A stretch of DNA of 64,000 nucleotides from Ananas comosus (GCF_001540865.1 NC_033636.1:109119-173118); one strand, 5' to 3'. Positions 11,531-23,086 are shown, counted from the stretch's first letter. Numbers and translations are program-made. The notes: generated by a model not told the origin, from the letters alone.

Positions 11531-11533
11531 GAC
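11082..11533. repeat. Compound microsatellite (CT, TA, CATA/TATG, GA)
   Basis: (CT)n, (TA)n, (CATA)n turning into its complement (TATG)n and back, then (TA)n and (GA)n. The CATA/TATG switches make the tract palindromic. Open frames of YIHTYIHT type are artefacts. 11411-11470 is a short unique-looking spacer. Confidence 0.9.
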
Positions 11534-12068
11534 GTCGGCTACTTATACTCTTATGAGTACGATCGCCCTCGTACTCATTAAGTTGTTTTCGATGATAGAA
11601 AACTTCCAAATGACGATATACCGTTAAAATATCTAGACCATTTAAAACTTCTATTAAATTAAATTTATAATTTTCGATATCATTTACCTTACGATGGTCA
11701 AACGGTACAAAATTGACAATTTTTTAACGCGGTATGAGATATTTGGATAAGCATTAACGGTGAAAAAGGAATCGAAATAGGTTGAATTTTTGATAAAATT
11801 TTATTCACTGACCTAATAAAGTCAATAACTCCGATCTTAAATTGAAGGATCCGATCATTCATTTTTAGGATGTCATTCGTTTAACCGTCATTTTATACTC
11901 GCTGATGACTTATAATTGATTTCGAAATTTATGAATTTATTGTCTAGAAGTTTTAAATACTCAGATCTGTTTAACGCGCCGTCTGTGGATCGTCGATCAA
12001 AAACTCCCAACATCGAAACAACTTATGAGTAGTAAGGTTCTTATACTCATAAGAGTATAGTAGCCCTA
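11534..12068. mobile_element. Micron-like palindromic element
   Basis: The ends GGCTACTTATACTCTTATGA (left) and CATAAGAGTATAGTAGCC (right) are inverted repeats, set between (GA)n and (CT)n tracts. The arms carry the family phrase around GTTTTCGATGATAGAAA. No coding capacity. Confidence 0.7.
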
Positions 12069-12085
12069 CTCTCTCTTTTCTCTCT

Positions 12086-12116
<31 letters not shown>

Positions 12117-12157
12117 TATCTATCTATCTATCTATCTATCTATTATCTATATATATA

Positions 12158-12200
<43 letters not shown>

Positions 12201-12589
12201 ATATTCATTTATTATATATAGTATTTTATTTTTATATAAAAATATTATTATATAATATTTTATTTATAAATTTATAATTATTTATTAATATTTCTAAATA
12301 TATAACTCTTATATATTATTAATATATATTTATTATAATTTTAAATATATTTAATCTATATATAAAAATTATAATAATAATATATGTAGTATATTAATTA
12401 TTATATATTTATTATATAGCCAAATTTTTTATCCCTAATTTTTAATTGGTGAATGTATAATATCCGTATAAATCACGTATCTGAATAGTTGCCGAATCCG
12501 TTTTTTAGTCGTATTTTTCAACGAATTTGAAAATTAAAAGATGAATTTTATCTAAATTATACCCGTACTGAATTTTTGTCGAATCCGAA
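12069..12589. other. Microsatellite and AT-rich spacer
   Basis: (CT)n, a CTAT-type tract, then long (TA)n and AT-rich DNA to 12420, then about 170 bases with no recognisable feature (words such as CGAATCCGAATTAACT). No gene. Confidence 0.6.
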
Positions 12590-13265
12590 TTAACTATGCC
12601 GCAAACATGGTGAATAGCAGATATATTCCTGCAAAGTTCAACTTTCATAAGTTATCCCTGCAAAAGTCCTAATGTATTCAGATATGTTCCTGCCGTTAGG
12701 TTCCGTTAAAGAAATTTAATTAACCACGGTTAAAATGCTTTACCATAGTTAATTAATAAGGTAAATTGACAATTTTACCATTCTTCTTCTTCCTCTTCCT
12801 CTTCATCTTCTTTCTCTTCCTCTTCCCCTTCTTCTTCTTCTTCTTCTTCCTTCTCCTTTTCCTCATCTTTCTTCGAATCGGCCGCATCTTCGCCCTCTGC
12901 CTCGTCGCTGCGGGCCTCAGCCTTGTCCTAGTCGGCCGCAACTCCGACAAGCTCCATGCCACTGCCGCCACCGCCGCCACCCGCTTTGGCAGCCTGAAAA
13001 GGAAGAGAATGGAGAAAAGGGACATTTGTGAGGGTATTTTTGTAAATATATACCAGCTGAAGCTTTTGGAAGGACATATTTGTGAGGGCAAAAAGGTCAT
13101 TTCACGAACCTACTGTTAAAAAATAAACAGTTCTCTAACGGGTGCTAACCAGAGGGATATATCTGAATACATTAGGACTTTTGTAGAGATAACTTATGAA
13201 AGTTGAACTTTGCAGGAATATATTTGCAATTCACTATATTTGCAGGGACCTGTATGCAATTAACC
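12590..13265. mobile_element. Fold-back element with ~100-bp inverted arms carrying a captured gene piece
   Basis: The left arm (about 12597-12712) and right arm (about 13120-13262) are inverted copies over more than 100 bases, sharing CCTGCAAAGTTCAACTTTC and ACTTATGAAAGTTGAACTTT. Between the arms is a CTTCTT-rich tract and a GC-rich stretch that encodes part of a beta-ketoacyl reductase. This is the structure of a Pack-type (gene-capturing) non-autonomous element. Exact ends and target duplication could not be fixed. The outer words (GGGTTAATTGCATACAGG) recur at 6187. Confidence 0.65.
12877..12994 (+). pseudogene. Captured fragment of very-long-chain 3-ketoacyl-CoA reductase (KCR)
   Basis: In plus frame this stretch reads IGRIFALCLVAAGLSLVLVG then RNSDKL. 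It strongly resembles the Rossmann-fold segment of plant KCR (GL8-type) short-chain dehydrogenases, where the GxGIGxAxA...GLxLVLVGRNPDKL motif binds NADPH. KCR performs the second step of microsomal fatty-acid elongation. Only about 40 codons are present, without the catalytic Ser-Tyr-Lys region and with the preceding nucleotide-binding glycines replaced by a CTT/TTC run, so it is not functional. The upstream frame is a poly-Phe/Leu artefact. It lies between the inverted arms of the fold-back element, so capture by that element is the simplest reading. Identification is from memory of the family and would need a protein search. Confidence 0.65.
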
Positions 13266-13358
13266 CTTAAATTTACTAGGCAAATAAAGTCAAAAAATTA
13301 CAAAAATGAAATCCTCCGTACTTTCAAAAATATAGTAGCATATATATAGAGAGAGAGA

Positions 13359-13893
13359 ATTAGTTTGGTATACTATTGGTAGCACGGAGGCCTCTGTGCT
13401 AAGTTTTTTCAATGATGCCGCTTCCAAATTGATGATCGGCTCCATTAAACTTGATCTATACTATTGAAAGTATTGAAAACAAAATTTCATAATTTTTCGA
13501 CATTAATTGACTAGTAATAAAAAGGTCTCTAAATTGATAATTTTAATGGCCGATGTGATGCGTTTATAAATTTAACGGTATAAAACAATTCAAATATGAT
13601 GAAATTTTTATAAATTTTTTTTTTTACTATTTAGAGTAAGATCAGTACCTCTGATTTTAAATTCAAGTCTTTTATCATTATTTTTTATAAGATTTTTATT
13701 TTCAATCATTCATTTTTAGACTACTGGTTTGATTGGTAAATAATGTCGAAAAATTATGAAATTTAGTTTTTCCAAAAACTTTCAATAGTGTAGATCAAAT
13801 CTAACGAAGCCGATCGTCGATTGGGAAGCTGCATCATTGAAAACAACTTGGTAGTGTAGAGGCCTCCGTGCTACCGATAGTATATTAGCCGGA

Positions 13894-13897
<4 letters not shown>
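13359..13897. mobile_element. Micron-like palindromic element
   Basis: The ends TTTGGTATACTATTGGTAGC and GCTACCGATAGTATATTAG are inverted repeats, set between (GA)n tracts. The subterminal words GAGGCCTC and GGCCTCCGTGC and the ACACTATTGAAAGT phrase in the arms match the elements at 34789-35797, making these one subfamily. Confidence 0.75.
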
Positions 13898-13930
<33 letters not shown>

Positions 13931-13933
<3 letters not shown>

Positions 13934-14470
13934 GAGCTGAAATGCTATAAGTAGCAAACGGGCTCCGTTGCCACTCATTTGTTTTCGATGATAGAGCCTT
14001 CAAATTGATGATTGACACTGTTGAACATGATTTATACCATTTGAAGTATTTAGAAATCAAATTTCACATCTTTTCGACATCATTGACCTAATGATCAAAG
14101 GGTTTTAAAATTTGTAATTTTAATGGTCGATATGAGGCGTTTTCTCGTTTAACGATGTAAAGTTATCCAAATCAATTGAATTTTGGTTAGAAAATTCTTT
14201 AAACTATTTAAAACAAAATCTATACTCTCGATCTTGATTACAAAATTTCTATCATCACTTTTTAGAAGATATTCATTTTCAACCGATCATTTTTACGCCC
14301 ACTTAATGAACAAGAGAATAATATCGAAAAAGCATGAAATTTGATTTCTAGATATTTCAAGTGGTATAAATCATTTTCAATGGTACCAATCGTTGATTTG
14401 GAGGCTCCATCATAAAAAACAAAAGGGTGGCAACGGAGTCCGTTTGCTACTGATAGTATTCCGACTCAAC
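13931..14470. mobile_element. Intact Micron-like palindromic element (reference copy)
   Basis: About 540 bp between (GA)n and (TA)n, with ends GTTGAGCTGAAATGCTATAA and TAGTATTCCGACTCAAC. Both arms carry GCAAACGG...CCGTTGCCAC and GAACATGATTTATACCA. It is the uninterrupted relative of the element split at 6759. The 92-codon minus frame here is not a gene. Confidence 0.8.
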
Positions 14471-14506
<36 letters not shown>

Positions 14507-14553
14507 TATATAGTATTATATACTATTATATATATATAATATATATTGTATAT

Positions 14554-15120
14554 GTGGCGGGCATAGTGATGCTTATGGAAGGCCACGGAGGGCTCCGAAC
14601 CTTGCTTCCACTTTGTATTTCAATGTTCGGACTTTCGAATCGACGCTGCGCTCGTTAGAACTTGATCTAGAGTATTTGAAGTTTCTAGAAAATAATTGGC
14701 CGATTTTTTTGATATCATTGCCTAGTGATTCGAAGTGGCTCAAAAATCAACGGCCTGGAAAATAAAAAATCTTACAAAATATGATGCATATGACATTAAA
14801 AATTTAGATCAAGTTATTTGATCTTGTTTATGTATATGGTATAAAGAATTGTTCTTATCAAAATTTCCATGTGATTTGATATTTTACACATTAAACTATG
14901 CAACCGGCTCACCACGGCCGTTAAAATTATTGATTTGCAGACCCCTTCGATCACTAGCAAATGAAATCGAAAATCGCAAAATTTATTTTTCTAGAGGCTT
15001 ACTTTCAAATATCCTATGATCAACTCTAATGGACGCACGTCGATTCGAAAGGTCTGAAATCGAAACAGCTGGAAGCACGGAGCGCCATCGTCGCCTTCCA
15101 TAAGCCATACCAGACACCTC
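14554..15120. mobile_element. Micron-like palindromic element
   Basis: The inverted ends carry GCTTATGGAAGGCCACGGAG and GCCTTCCATAAGCC. It is flanked by (TA)n on both sides, and the interior carries GAACTTGATCTAGAGTATTTG. No coding capacity. Confidence 0.7.
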
Positions 15121-15155
15121 TATATATTATTATATAGAGAGAGAGAAGAGAGAGA

Positions 15156-15428
15156 GTTAGGCTACGATGCTATTAGGAGCACAGTAAAAGGGGGCCCTTT
15201 GTGTCTAACTTTCTAAACCACCCATCAAGTTTGAGGTGGTATTGAATGAGAGGGGAAGAAATATTGGAAAGAGAAAATTAAGCGTGGTTTAATTTCATTT
15301 TGCTTCTGAATTTCTCTTCAATATCTCTTACTCCCTTTTATTCTAACACCATCAAACTTGATGGGGTAGTTAGAAATTAGGAGCCACACAGGGCTGCTGT
15401 CCTCCTATAGCCACAGTTAGCCCTGGCT

Positions 15429-15430
<2 letters not shown>
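15156..15430. mobile_element. Short Micron-like palindromic element
   Basis: About 275 bp between (GA)n and (TA)n, with inverted arms around CCATCAAGTTTGA and TCAAACTTGATGG. Short subfamily. Confidence 0.65.
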
Positions 15431-15475
<45 letters not shown>

Positions 15476-16309
15476 TAATGCTTCTATACTTTCTTTTTTT
15501 TCATTACCGATCATTCCCTCCCATTCAACGGTTCAGATTTAATTTTTTTTAAATTGTGACCTGCAATAGCAGGTCACTTTGGGAGAGGTACTAGTTACCA
15601 GATATCTCAAAAAAGAGTATTTTTGTCTTTTAATACATGAGCAATTTAGTCATTTTATCCCTAGTATATTATCAAAATTTTTATTCTCTCTTTGTTTCTT
15701 TTTTTTCTCTCTATCTTTCCTCTCATATTTTGACATTTCATATAAAAAAAGTTTCAAATTATTTGACAATAAGAACGTGAGATTATTTTGTGGACCAACT
15801 ATGGATTTTGTCTAAATATCCATCTTGAATCCGACGCGAATCATATATAAAGTTTAATATTATATTCAAATTTATATTTTAAAATTTTAAATTTAATATA
15901 AAATATTTTAAAATATGGTAAAAAGAAATAATTGTTTCGAGTTCCGGTTTTCGGGTTTGGGTTCGGTTTTGGGTTTCGAAAAATTGATCAGTTTCGGGTT
16001 TAGATATGGATTTTTGAAATTCGTTGAGTTAAGAAATAGGTTTTGCGATTGTTAGTCAGGTTCGAATTCAAAGTCATGACCATTTTTTCTGAACAGTAAT
16101 CCTAATATTTTTAATTTTTATATCTAAAATTATGTTTAAAATATTCATTAGCTCTAACTGTTAAAATGTCATTTTGTTTAAAATGTTTATTATCTTTAAC
16201 GGTTCCAAATTGTTCTTAATCTTATTCAGTTTAATAGCTTGAAATCGGATATTTGATAGAATAGTTTAAAATCTGATCAGTCAAATCAATCGGTTCAATC
16301 TGGTTTTTA
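15431..16309. other. (TA)n and AT-rich spacer, no gene seen
   Basis: (TA)n to 15471, a short palindrome GACCTGCAATAGCAGGTC near 15560, then AT-rich DNA with a G/T-rich patch of GGGTTTGGGTTCGG words at 15940-16060. No reading frame is convincing. Confidence 0.5.
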
Positions 16310-16790
16310 AATATGTTGAATTTAAATATTTGCCCACATTCAATTTTTTAAAATTAGTAATACAAAATTAATGTCTAAGATGAATTCATAATTTTGTTAA
16401 ACATATAAAATATGTTAAATTTAAATATTTACCAACATTACAATTTTTTTTAAATAATGATACAAAATTAATGTCTAAGATGAATTCATAATTTTGTTAA
16501 ACATATAAAATATGTTAAATTTAAATATTTACCAACATTACAATTTTTTCTAAAATAATGATACAAAATTAATGTCTAAGTAGAACAATTCTAATTTTTT
16601 TTAACATATTAAATACATTTAATCTATAATTTTTTTTACCTGCATTCAAATTTTTTTAAATAAGTGATACAAAATTAATGTTTAAACTATAGAAATTTAA
16701 AAATTTCGTAAACATATTAAGTATGTTGAATTAAAATATTTATCAACATTACAAATTTTTTAAATAGTAATACAAAATTCCTCTAACTTA
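16310..16790. repeat. Decayed ~119-bp tandem repeat, about four copies
   Basis: Each unit contains ATACAAAATTAATGTCTAAG and CATATTAAATATGTTAAAT-like words. Two central copies (about 16365-16600) are almost identical and the outer ones are worn. It is a small local satellite with no coding potential. Confidence 0.75.
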
Positions 16791-16934
16791 AATTTTAATT
16801 TTTAAATTTTAAATATTTATTATTTAATATTTAAATTCAATGTATTTAGAAATAGAACTATTTCTAAAATTCCTATAATTTTAATTAATGCCTAAATTTT
16901 TGAATCACTAAAATTTCTAAAGTAAATGCGTAAA

Positions 16935-17423
16935 TTAATGCCTAATTAATGCCTAAATTAGGGTAATCAATCAATTTCCCAAATTAGTGCAAATTAATGC
17001 ATAAATTTAGGATATTAATTAAAAGTTTTTTTTAAATGTTGCATACTTTAATTACCAAAATAACCTCGCATAATATATAACCCTTTTAATGCCTAAATTA
17101 ATGCCTAATTAATGCCTAAATTAGGGTAATCAATCAATTTCCCAAATTAGTGCAAATTAATGCATAAATTTAGGATATTAATTAAAAGTTTTTTTTAAAT
17201 GTTGCATACTTTAATTACCAAAATAACCTCGCATAATATATAACCCTTTTAATGCCTAAATTAATGCCTAATTAATGCCTAAATTAGGGTAATCAATCAA
17301 TTTCCCAAATTAGTGCAAATTAATGCATAAATTTAGGATATTAATTAAAAGTTTTTTTTAAATGTTGCATACTTTAATTACCAAAATAACCTCGCATAAT
17401 ATATAACCCTTTTAATGCCTAAA
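16935..17423. repeat. Three perfect 163-bp tandem units ending at an N
   Basis: The word GGGTAATCAATCAATTTCCC begins at 16961, 17124 and 17287, giving a constant 163-base step, and the copies look identical by eye. The array stops a few bases before the N at 17429. Perfect identity next to a gap points to a real young array at which assembly failed, or to an assembly artefact. Confidence 0.85.
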
Positions 17424-17429
17424 TTAATN

Positions 17430-19681
17430 ACGTCGGGAGAGTGTCGGGACAAGTCCGAGTCGCGTTGGCGCGAAATGGACGCCGAACGGACTCAGTGGAG
17501 ACGCGAGGGCATGAGTTAGCACGGGAATCTGCAAAATGTAGATTTTCTGCTTGCTGTACCGGTACAACCATCAAGGCGTACCGGTACATTTTGTTGTACC
17601 GGTACAACATCAGAGGTGTACCGGTACACAGTGCATGTCTCCGCGCAGACTGCTCTCGGGTTGCCATTTGTACCGGTACAAATGCCCGTGTACCGGTACA
17701 CCCGGGGTAGGTGAGGGACTGTTTGGTCTTTGGCTACCTCGTTGCTTTCACCCTACCTACTCCCTCTACATAAGTGTAGAGAGGGAGAGAGACAGGGCGT
17801 TGCTGGTCTTCTTCCCCTTCTTCACTGAGGAGCCCATTTTGCATCAAGTCCCTTCAATTGCGTCCAATTTCCTCAATTTGAAGGTGGTGGAGTGCTGATT
17901 TTGCAGTTTTCCAGCAGCGACCGTCAGTGTTTCGGCTTGTGTGCGACATAGGAAGCTCCGTTTTTTACGAAACTTGGTTTGCTGGATTCTAAACTTCAAG
18001 AGGAATCGGTGGAGCCCAATTTCACTGAATTTGGTGGAGGTTAGTATGGTCGAATTATGAGTTTTCTGGACTGCTGCCACAGTGAAGCTGATTTTGAGCT
18101 TATTTGATGTTCTTCAATGCTATCTTTGGAAGCAGTGGACTTTTGGACCTGAGACTCACCCTCTATCATTATTCACTGGATTTGGGACTGTCCTCACCTG
18201 ATTTGGAGATCTTTAGATGAGTTTTGACATTGAAGTTGGGTGAATTTTTAAGCTTAAGTGCTGAAATTGTGGAATTGGTGTATTTTAATGGATTTTGATG
18301 ATCAGATCTTGATTGTGGATCATTGCCGGCTGAGAATAGGTGCGGCTGGTTCCGACAGGGTGTTCTGCAGCTAAGTGATCTCCTTGCTGCCAGGATTTAG
18401 CTTTTGAGGTGAGTGTTTCATCGGTTTTGCTCCTACGTGCATGTTAGTCGTCGTGTATGATTGTCGGTTCTGGTATATCATGCTAAATTTCATTGATTAG
18501 CATCTTGGCTGTAATATGAATGTTGAAGCATGCTGAAACAAGTACTTACATTATACCTGTTGGACTTGGAAACTGACTTAGGAGAAAACCAGCGTTTTGA
18601 ACCTGTCATATGCTTAAACTACTTGATTTAGCTCTAGGAGCCGTTGTATTTTGTATCGCCGCAGTATCGACGCGGTGGATACCCCAGGTAGTTTAGATCT
18701 CTGTTACGCTTGTATTGGGATGCCGAGTGTATTTTTACAGTAGTGTTCAGACTGTTCCGGACTGTTAGGGGCTGTTGGGGTTGACGGCGGACCCAGATTT
18801 CTGCTTTTGGTCTCAGATTGTGCCGAGGACACGTGGGTTTAGTTTCTAGACCTATTTTGACCTATCTACTTGACTTGGGCTTGTGAGAACCTGATTGAGC
18901 TCGACAGAGAAACGCTTGCATACTCGGTTGGATAGTTCCCATGAGTGCCACTCCGGAGGCGGGCGTTGTACTTTTGCGTTGGTGTCGTTCGTGCAGGTTG
19001 GACTCGCTCTCCACTGACTGCTTAGTGTGGAGGTAGCTGTATAGTCGCAACCGGGCGGGACGGGTGTGTTCACAGTCCGAGGGACGGATATGTTTACAGT
19101 CTTTTTTGAGATTGGGTCCGAGATGACTTTGTTCTACAGATGATTAGATTTAGAGCATGATAGTATAGTGTCATTTAATTGTAGATTTATTTCAGCTTTC
19201 CTTACTATTTCTTCTTATTCCTTAGACTTAGTGGGTGGACCGATGAGTTTGAGGGCGGTACCCACTGAGGACTACTTGTTTTTACAATAGTTCTCACGCC
19301 CTGTTGCTCACTTTCGTTTTGCAGAGCCGTCGTCTTCGGCTGCTGCTGCTGCTTATCCTGATCGTGGCAAGAGCGTTGCCAGTTAGAGCCCTTCCCTGTT
19401 GTTGCTATTCGAGAGGTTACCAACTGCAGGTAGTGCTAGTTTTTGAGTTTCTTATACATACTTGTTGTATCTCACTGGGCGAGCATTTTTGTATACCTGG
19501 ATGTACGTATGTATATGGAACTTATTCCTGTTTATACCAGTTTTAGTCAAGCAACTCTATACTACTGGTTGTAGTATTGTATGTGTTACAGGTACAGCTA
19601 CGCTTCGTATACAGAAAAATTTTCTTTGTGTACAGCGGATTTGTCGGCGTGCCCAGGGAACGTGTAATCCGGAGCGTGACA
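17430..19681 (+). mobile_element. Solo LTR (gypsy type), 5' end lost in gap
   Basis: It ends CCGGAGCGTGACA at 19681 and is colinear with the LTRs at 19854-21735 and 31018-32901 in opposite orientation over large parts: GTACCGGTAC cluster, AGCTACCTCC...CCGTCCC region, CCCACTGAGGACTACTTG, GTTTATACCAGTTTTAGTC, and the 3' end. The middle (about 17720-18340) differs from those LTRs, so it is a subfamily variant. Compared with them about 50 bases are missing at the 5' end, replaced by the N. No internal region follows, hence solo. The right flank starts TCAAA; the left copy of any target duplication is not in the sequence. Confidence 0.75.
17555..17702 (+). promoter_or_regulatory. Six GTACCGGTAC palindromes in LTR U3
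   Basis: Six perfect GTACCGGTAC sites lie within about 150 bp, each extended to 12-16 bp dyads such as TTGTACCGGTACAA. They directly follow a degenerate AATCTGC...GCAGATT-like dyad. All six cores are intact here, unlike the decayed sets in the paired LTRs. Such arrayed palindromes look like multimeric protein binding sites; the factor is unknown. Confidence 0.75.
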
Positions 19682-19853
19682 TCAAAACCCGATTTTTCAC
19701 TTTCCTCTCCTGTCATTTAAAAACCTACACTTTTTTCCCTTGTAAAATGAAAAATGTCAACAAAGGGAAATGTTGTGAACTGTGATGATAAAACAAACCA
19801 TTTTGCCTCTCACCATTTTGCCCCTCACCATATTCACAGGAGAGAAGGCTGAG
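19682..19853. mobile_element. Left arm of a small inverted element hosting two LTR insertions
   Basis: The words AAACCCGATTTTTCACTTT and CTCCTGTCATTTAAAAA recur, inverted, at about 32990-33060 on the far side of the gypsy element. The segment is therefore one arm of an old palindromic element. The solo LTR ending at 19681 inserted in its outer part and the gypsy element starting at 19854 in its middle. Confidence 0.55.
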
Positions 19854-21735
19854 TGTCACGCCCCGGATTGCACTTTCCCCGGGCACGCCGACAAATCAAC
19901 CGTATACAAAAAAATTTCTCCTGTATACGAAGCGAAAGCTGTACCTGTAAAATATACAATACTACAAATAGTAGTATAGAGTTGTTCGAATAAAACTGGT
20001 ATAAACAGGAACAAATTTCATATACATACATACGTTCAGGTACACAAAAAGCTCGCGCAGCGAGATACAACAAGTATGTATAAGAAACTCAAAAACTAGC
20101 ACTATCTGCAGCTGGTAACCTGTCGAACTGCAGTAACTAGGAAGGGCTCTAACTGGCAACGCCCTTGCCACGATCAGTCTCTGAGGAAGCAACAGCCGGA
20201 ACAGCAGGCTCTATAGAAATATGATAACAACTGGGCGTGAGAACTACTATAAAAATAAGTAGTTCTCAGTGGGTACCATCGTAAACATCGTCGGTCTACC
20301 CACTAAGTCTACAGAAATGAGCAAGGATAGTATGAAATGCTGAAAGAAACTCTACAGCTACAAGACACTACACTATCATGCTCTACACTAACCAACCGTA
20401 GGAAGTGTCAATCTTGACCCAATAGAACTGGGACTGTAAGCCTACCCATTCCTTGGACTGTGAACACACCTGTCCCGCCTGGTTGCGACTATACAGCTAC
20501 CTCCACTCTAAGCAATCCGTGGAGAGCAAGTCCAACCTGCACGAACGACACCAACGCGAAAGCACAGCGCCCGTCTCCGGAGTGGCACTTGTGGGAGCTA
20601 CCCAGTCGAGTATGCAAGCGTATCTCTATCGAGCTCAATCAGGCTCTCACAAGTCAAAGTCAAGTAATAGGGTCCAACTGGTCTAACAACCAATAGGTCA
20701 CGTGCCCTCAGCATAATTTGACGCCCAAAACGGCGATATAGATCCACCGTCAACCCCGACGGCACCGAACAGTCCGGAACAGTTTGAACGCTACTGTAAA
20801 AATACACTCGACATCCCAGCACGAGCATAACAGCTATCTAAACTACCTGAGGTATCTACCACGTTGATACTGCGGTGATACAAAATAACAACAGCTCCTA
20901 GAGCTAAATCAGGTAGTTTAAGCATGTGACATGTTCAAATCGTAGGTTTTCTCCTAAGTCAAATCCAAGTCAAACATGTGTAGATACCTAGTCACAGTAT
21001 TAAGCTCCAATTCAGATTCTACAGTTAAACATGCCAAAATCTATGAATCGAGCAATTTCTATCAACGAAATAACATAAAAACACATGTCGACAATCTATA
21101 TACTTAGAAGATAACCGACGATTAACCGACATCGATAGCTAATCCCAATCCGGCGCGACGTCGAGAACGGCGGAATCGCACCCTCGCCCGTCCTCCTCGC
21201 GATGCTATGATGACGAACGTACGCTCGAACAGCACCGCGACGCGACGTCGACGACGAACCAACCCACCCGAGCTCCTCCTTGTTCACGGCTAATGCTAGA
21301 GAGAGAGAGGAGAAGAAGCATGCAAAACTCCCTATCTTAGCCTCTCTACACATGTATCTAGCAATGGAAGGAAAGGGCGACACGTATGAGGCAAGGAATG
21401 ACCAAATCCTCTCTCACCTATCTTGGCGTACCGGTACACGGGTAGTTGTACCGGTACAAATGGTAACCCGAGAGCAGCTGCGCAAAAATCTGGCGAAGTG
21501 TACCGGTACGCCCTGCTGGTTGTACCGGTACAGAAAGTGTACCGGTACACCTTGATGGTTGCACTGGTACAACAAGCAGAAAACCTGTAATTTGCAGATT
21601 TCCAAAGTAAGTCCTGCTCTCGTATCCCTGCTGAGTCTGTTTTGTGTCTATTTTGCGCCAACACGACTCAAACTTGTCCTGATACTCTCCAGAGCTGTCG
21701 ACAAGCCTCTACTGCTGTACACCAGGGATACCACA
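19854..21735 (-). repeat. 3' LTR of the gypsy element
   Basis: On the minus strand it runs from TGTGGTATCCC (21735) to GGGGCGTGACA (19854), 1882 bp. It contains the ACCGGT cluster (21427-21572) in U3 and a conserved CCCACTGAGAACTACT...GTTCTCACGCCC phrase near 20230-20275. Small open frames inside it are not genes. Confidence 0.9.
21427..21572 (-). promoter_or_regulatory. ACCGGT palindrome cluster, 3' LTR copy
   Basis: Five intact GTACCGGTAC-type sites and one decayed site (GCACTGGTAC at about 21561). The neighbouring dyad near 21582-21602 reads AACCTGTAATTTGCAGATT, changed from the AATCTGC form. Confidence 0.75.
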
Positions 21736-21747
21736 CCCTCCCCACTA
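21736..21747 (-). other. Polypurine tract of the gypsy element
   Basis: On the minus strand AGTGGGGAGGG lies immediately before the 3' LTR start TGTGG, the expected position of the plus-strand primer. It is preceded by GACGAAACTTTTTG, a common phrase before the purine tract in this clade. Confidence 0.8.
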
Positions 21748-21781
21748 CAAAAAGTTTCGTCCTCGAAACTTAACACGTACC

Positions 21782-22387
21782 TCAACCCTGAGCATCAAAC
21801 AAGTAGGGATAGGGCTCCCTCATCACTGTCTCTGGCTCCCAAGTCGCATTCGGCTCCTCGTGATTACTCCACTGCACTTTTACATACGGGATGACCCTAT
21901 TGCGCAATTCTTTCGTCTCCCGAGCAAGAATCCGCAACGGTCGCTCCTCGTATCTCAGATCCTTGTCAATCTCTAGTGTAGTGAAGTCGATCACGTGAAA
22001 AGGATCGAAAACATATCTCCTCAAAGTCGAGACGTGGAACATATCATAAATGTCTGCTAGCCGTGGAGGTAGAGCAATCCTGTAGGCAACCGGTCCAACT
22101 CGCTCCAATATCTCAAAAGGGCCAACGAAACGTGGATTGAGCTTTCCACGTACTCCAAATCGACAAATCCCTCTGGACAGCGAAACTTTGAGAAATACAT
22201 GATCTCCAACCTGAAACTCTAAGTCTCGTCTCTGGGTATCGGCATAGCTCTTCTGGCGGCTCCGGGATGTCAAAAGGTGTCGTCGAACAACTCTCACCTT
22301 TTTCCCAGCCTCTAGCAAGATCTCAGGCCTTAGTGTCTTCCTCTCACCCACATCACTCTAAAACAAAGGGGATCGATATCTGTGTCC
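21782..22387 (-). pseudogene. Gypsy pol: integrase C-terminal region and chromodomain-like tail
   Basis: From the end of the integrase to a natural TGA at 21782-21784. It contains the conserved VGDHVFLKVS and LNPRFVGPFEILERVGPVAY segments typical of the integrase C-terminal (GPF/Y) domain. About 60 final residues then contain VKVQW and ATWEPE, the marks of a chromodomain that in chromoviruses guides integration to heterochromatin. A TAG at 22358-22360 (probably from a Trp codon) and one at 22388-22390 interrupt the frame from the integrase core. Confidence 0.85.
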
Positions 22388-23086
22388 CTACAACGCCTCA
22401 AACGAAGCCATCTGGATGCTCGTTTGATAGCTGTTGTTGTACGCAAACTCAGCGAGTCTCAAATGTCGATACCACCCTCCTCCAAAGTTCAGGACGCATG
22501 CCCTCAGTATGTCCTCTAAAGTCTGTATGGTCCTCTCTGACTGACCATCTGTCTGTGGGTGAAACGTCGTGTTGAAATGCAGCTGTGTACCCAAAGTTGT
22601 CTGAAGACTCCGCCAAAAATGCGGAACAAACCTCGGGTCCCTGTCCGATACAATCAACATCGGCATACCATGCAGCCTGACGATTTCATCTAGGTATAGC
22701 TGCGCGAGCCTCTCTCTGGACCAGGTGGTCTGAACTGGTAGGAAGTGAGCAGACTTAGTCAGTCTGTCCACTATCACCCAAATAGCATCGAAACCACCCT
22801 GTGCTCTCGGTAATCCCACGACGAAGTCCATCGTGATCTGCTCCCATTTCCACTCGGGTACTGGCAGACTCTGAAGTTTGCCAGCAGGTACCTGATGCTC
22901 GGACTTTACCTGTTGACAAGTTAGACACTGAGTAACAAATCTGCCAATGTCCCTCTTCATTCCATTCCACCAGAACTGTGCCTTCAAGTCCTTATATATC
23001 TTGGTTCCACCAGGGTGAACAGTATAAGGAGAACAATGAGCCTCTCTCAAAATATCCTCTCGGATCTCTAAACCCATGGCACACAC
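22388..23086 (-). pseudogene. Gypsy pol: integrase zinc-binding domain and catalytic core
   Basis: The zinc-binding (HHCC) part is seen as EAHCSPYTVHPGG...CLTCQQVK. The DDE core shows the first Asp in TMDFVVGLP, the second in VSDRDPRF and the Glu in DGQSERTIQTLED. Integrase joins the new cDNA to host DNA. The frame is open for about 230 codons and ends in a TAG at 22388. A frameshift near 23070-23100 separates it from the upstream part of pol. Confidence 0.9.

Noticed and set aside
12753..13119. 115-117 codon frames on both strands as complete genes
   Set aside because: Outside the KCR-like piece they are poly-Phe/Leu or poly-Lys translations of a CTT tract.
15940..16060. G-rich quadruplex or telomere-like tract
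   Set aside because: GGGTTTGGGTTCGG words are too few and irregular, and resemble worn transposon subterminal repeats.
16935..17423. CRISPR-like array or centromeric satellite
   Set aside because: Repeats are head-to-tail without spacers, only three units, in plant DNA; too few to call a satellite.
17555..17702. CRISPR-like or recombination-site array from the GTACCGGTAC repeats
   Set aside because: Spacing is irregular and the cluster recurs at the same place in several LTRs, so it is part of the LTR.
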